From the NCBI GenBank assembly GCA_013115145.1, contig JAAPAO010000253.1, forward strand, positions 1 through 46,510: a stretch of DNA of 46,510 nucleotides. Reading direction: 5' to 3'. This document shows positions 43,768 through 46,510 of the stretch, in pieces. Position 1 is the first letter of the stretch, and each line of letters begins with the position of its first letter. Position numbers and translations under genes: made by a program. The DNA comes from Perkinsus chesapeaki. Lineage: Eukaryota > Perkinsozoa > Perkinsida > Perkinsidae. The notes under the pieces were generated by a model. That model was given only the letters and a program-made list of their open reading frames with translations, made no database searches and was not told where the DNA came from.

Positions 43768-45215
43768 CTCGTGCCATGAACACCGAATCTATTTTCGTGT
43801 AAAGTTGGCTCTGAGTCTTCAATGCAAGGGTATTCCCCTTAGGGTAAAATCCCTCCGGGCAAGCACCGGGTAACCCGGTCCGGGTTTCCGCCTGCCGATG
43901 TTTCTCCGAAAGGCATTACTCTCGTCACCATAATCTCGTAGGACAATGCTCCAGAAGTAATGGCGTTACGAATCGTAACTTTCTGGATAATCGTAACTTA
44001 CGATTATCCAGAAAGTTGAACCCTCATCCACATCTGCATACAAGAATCTTGTATAGAATCTTGTCACAAGATACCTCACTAGACCGTTACGGTCTAGTAG
44101 AGGATACGGTCTGACCGTATCCTCGCTTTCAAAGTAGAAGAACCGTTTCACATGTAAAATCACATTTAGTGTCTCGGTGACACGTCCTTTCCAGAATCGG
44201 CAAAAGCGTACACTGCCAGAAATACTCTTTTTGCACGATCCGGGAAGCTTCAAGCTACAAGTATCCGGCATATATCTAACACGCCACGCAATGAAGATCA
44301 CCAGCACTTGAACGATCCATGATGTACCTTGTCATACTGTTAACCATCAGGGAACTCAAGAAACCAAAGTGAGGCAAGAAGACAGTAACACACTAACATC
44401 AGTACTAGCGTCGAGCTGAGCTAAGGTTTCATTGTTGTGCAACTCACACAACAGCACATACATACCATCATCATGATGGCATCATGGTCATACCCTCACC
44501 GTAGGGGCTTCCCTCTTGCAGCTCACCATTGGGTGTGACACATCCGGTGTGTGTACACTGAAATAAGTCATGTTGCCAATAAGGCGGACTACGCCGGGTC
44601 GAGGCTTATGTGCCGAGCTCCAGGTATTGGTACGGAGTAGATTTAACCCAAGTCTGACTCCTGAGGGTGGACCAGCGACATGTTTGCACTGCCAACCATC
44701 ACGCAATCAACGATGCCGGAGAAGATATCCCAAAGGCTTATGGGAATATGATGGGGTGCCACCTCAGGGGTGGTATAAATTCGGATAGCTTGCAGCGTCA
44801 CCCTACTAGGGTGACCCTTGTTCTTGAGACTGCCTAAGCGTCTCCCAAGTTCTAATATAGTCGTACTCAGGGCTGAGTCCTGGCTCATTCCGCGTTAGCT
44901 GCTCAAAGCGAATTTTGCCTTCCATTGCGTGGATTGATATAAGCATATTGTAAGATGGATAAAGCTGTATTATAGTAACGCTCCTTTGGTATTCTAACCA
45001 GCAACTTAGAAAACTCAAGACGCTCGGTATTAGTACTGGATACGGTTAAAATGAGGTGTCAGTAAAAGAGCGAATGTCGAGAATCGAATAGAATCAACAT
45101 AAGCCACCTCATCATCTGAATATCTTTGATATCAAAAAGACTCCTGAGCATCATAGTGTGCACTAGCCTTGAGGAACAACTCCTCAACGGCCACCATAGT
45201 GATAATGAGAATCAT
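43768..45215. other. Hairpin-rich region, small unassigned frames
   Basis: This stretch has no firm gene. Two short frames look somewhat coding: plus 44570-44788, with CLHCQ and WEYDGVPPQGWYKFG, and a minus-strand piece ending in the 44797-44815 hairpin (KIRFEQLTRNEPGLSPEYD). Both may be remnants of a mobile element. The main content is the hairpin cluster listed separately. Confidence 0.4.
43865..44815. repeat. Cluster of perfect short palindromes
   Basis: In order: ACCGGG-TAA-CCCGGT (43865-43879); a 41-bp palindrome at 43977-44017 with perfect 20-bp arms and a one-base centre; CAAG-AAT-CTTG (44041-44051); ATCTTGT-C-ACAAGAT (44058-44072); ACTAGACCG-TTA-CGGTCTAGT (44078-44098); GAGGATACGGT-CTG-ACCGTATCCTC (44100-44124); CCATCAT-C-ATGATGG near 44465; and GTCACCCT-ACT-AGGGTGAC (44797-44815). 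Confidence 0.85.
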
Positions 45216-46306
45216 TCATACTGCGGAGTTCGCCCTTAGTATCGACTGGTTTGTTCTGCGTTGGTAATAAAAGGCGAAGAAAAAGTCAAATCGTCCCTCT
45301 GAGGAAGAAGATATCATAGAGCTTTTTTTGAGAACCTCACACTTACCCATAACTTGGATAAAACCCAACTTTTTGTAGAGCTCGATTGCGCGCGTGTTCT
45401 TCTTGCTAACTGTCAACGTCATAGCGAGGATATCTGGCACACTCCTTCCCTGAGATATTACGTTCGGTGTAGGTCAGTCGGCAGCGGCAGAAGCTTCTAC
45501 CTTATCGATGGCGTAGTTCATAAGATGAGTCCCAATACCTTGGCCTCTATAGCTTTTGGCGACTTCAACCTGAAAAGTAAATATGGATGAATGCAACAGG
45601 ACGAAATGGGCCAGACACAATTCGGAATAAATACCGTTGGCGCATGAGAATAGTAAGATTCAACCGCTGGAAATCGTTCAGCGAGTGCCTACCATTTGGA
45701 TGTTGCCAAAGCTTCCTTTCTTCTCATGAGGTGACCTAAATCAGTATGCGGATACTAGGATGCAGATGATATCCAAGATAAGCGAATAATAAAAACATCA
45801 TTAATGCGCTATATTTTATTGGATCCGGCCAGAGTATTAGTCAGCCGATCAGTACTAAGGCTGGGCGAGCCAAGTGGCCAGACCGTGCACTACTACTGGC
45901 TGGCCACGTGCTATATGGGGGGTCACATATACGCAAGTTTTTCATAAGTCATATAGGCATACGTAAGCCATATACTCACAACTTGGCTCTAACAGCCGCT
46001 TCTTGCTGTGGTGTCATTTCGTAAGGTATGTAAATCTTAATGTATCCGACAACCGTCTGAATAATGAACGAAACATCTTGGCCGACCCACCTTTGTTATA
46101 AATAGGTAATTCAATACCACCTCAGATCTTACATGAGCACCTGCACTGTTATCGATAGCTACATAACACGGAACCCCCTTCTTGGAATAGCACGTCGTGA
46201 TCGGCAAGCCATTAAGCTTGTCGTTGTTATCGAAGTCCCTATAAATGATACTCCCCTTCGCTGAGATTATGAAGAGGAGAACGACGAAAGGGTGAACATG
46301 AGTCAT
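45216..46306 (-). CDS. GNAT-family N-acetyltransferase, five exons
   Basis: GNAT enzymes transfer acetyl from acetyl-CoA to amines or protein N-termini. Minus-strand exons 46133-46306, 45980-46056, 45693-45735, 45501-45569 and 45216-45449 join in phase across introns of 76, 244, 123 and 51 bp, giving 198 residues. The fold is collinear: CYVAIDNSAGAH then TVVGYIKIYIPYE (beta strands 2-4), QMVEVAKSYRGQGIGTHLMN with the acetyl-CoA loop Q/R-x-x-G-x-G (RGQGIG), then LTVSKKNTRAIELYKKLGFI, the motif B N..A..LY.K.GF. The spacing resembles NAA40/NatD and RimI-like enzymes; the subfamily is not settled. Unusually, residues 1-18 (HPFVVLLFIISAKG) are hydrophobic, like a signal peptide, suggesting an ER-lumenal enzyme or a mis-called first exon. 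A 28-residue basic/aromatic tail follows the domain. Confidence 0.8.
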
Positions 46307-46510
46307 CGTGTACGGTAATGAGAAGTTCCAACTAGGCTTACCACCCTACCGAGGATCACCCCACCGTGGCCAGTAATGCCCTTTTGTACTGGCGCTCATT
46401 GCTTACCGTCCGAGTTGCTCATCCAGAAGACCTCCTATTGTTGGGGATCCGTCCATACTAGTAACGCAACAAGGGGCAAATACTAATGCTGCTCTTATAT
46501 ATCTGCTATA
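46307..46510. other. Upstream of the GNAT gene
   Basis: No coding signal. Presumably the promoter region of the minus-strand acetyltransferase gene. Confidence 0.4.

Noticed and set aside
1-46510. CRISPR arrays, bacterial operons, rRNA genes or spliced-leader RNA
   Set aside because: No regularly spaced repeats with unique spacers, no ribosomal RNA signatures and no recognisable spliced-leader sequence were seen.

Overview
The window is nuclear DNA from a protist eukaryote. Almost every recognisable gene is cut by many short GT-AG introns, most of them 33-60 bp, with small exons and mixed base composition. There are no bacterial operons or Shine-Dalgarno starts. The gene style (tiny introns, a tandem LicD-like pair, Ctr, ataxin-2 and WDR17 relatives, MITEs and hAT remnants) would fit a perkinsid alveolate such as Perkinsus, but that is inference; no species-diagnostic sequence such as a spliced-leader RNA was found. 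Many gene models below were built by hand by matching intron phase across splice sites, and they recover proteins far longer than any single open frame.

Layout. 0-6 kb: a cut-off histone deacetylase fragment (1-469), a Ser/Pro-rich protein (2231-2998), a single-pass membrane protein (4237-5001) and a small three-exon protein (5334-5901). 6.4-13.6 kb, minus strand: an unknown multi-exon protein, an ataxin-2/Pbp1-like gene with LsmAD domain (7623-9134, extending upstream), several unknown genes, an LRR protein (11423-12552) and small membrane-protein candidates. 14.9-17.8 kb, plus: a seven-exon carrier-like membrane protein containing a GC-AG intron, and a compact unknown protein (17318-17761). 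19.2-21.5 kb, minus: two adjacent LicD-like transferases, only one of which keeps the acidic metal-binding motif. 22.4-26.3 kb: small unknown genes and a 305-bp MITE. 26.5-33.2 kb, plus: a Ctr-type copper transporter with a Cys-rich ectodomain, a FAM210/DUF1279-like gene, and a nine-exon DUF2817 zinc-hydrolase gene with a signal anchor. 33.8-36.4 kb: a small gene and a decayed hAT transposon. 36.7-43.8 kb, plus: a WDR17 homologue with about 25 exons. 45.2-46.3 kb, minus: a five-exon GNAT acetyltransferase.

The genes form no obvious pathway; this looks like an ordinary mixed-function stretch. The least explained signals are two clusters of tiny perfect palindromes with 1-3 nt loops, one inside a 1.1-kb WDR17 intron and one just downstream of that gene, and the split of the LicD pair into one likely active and one likely inactive paralogue.
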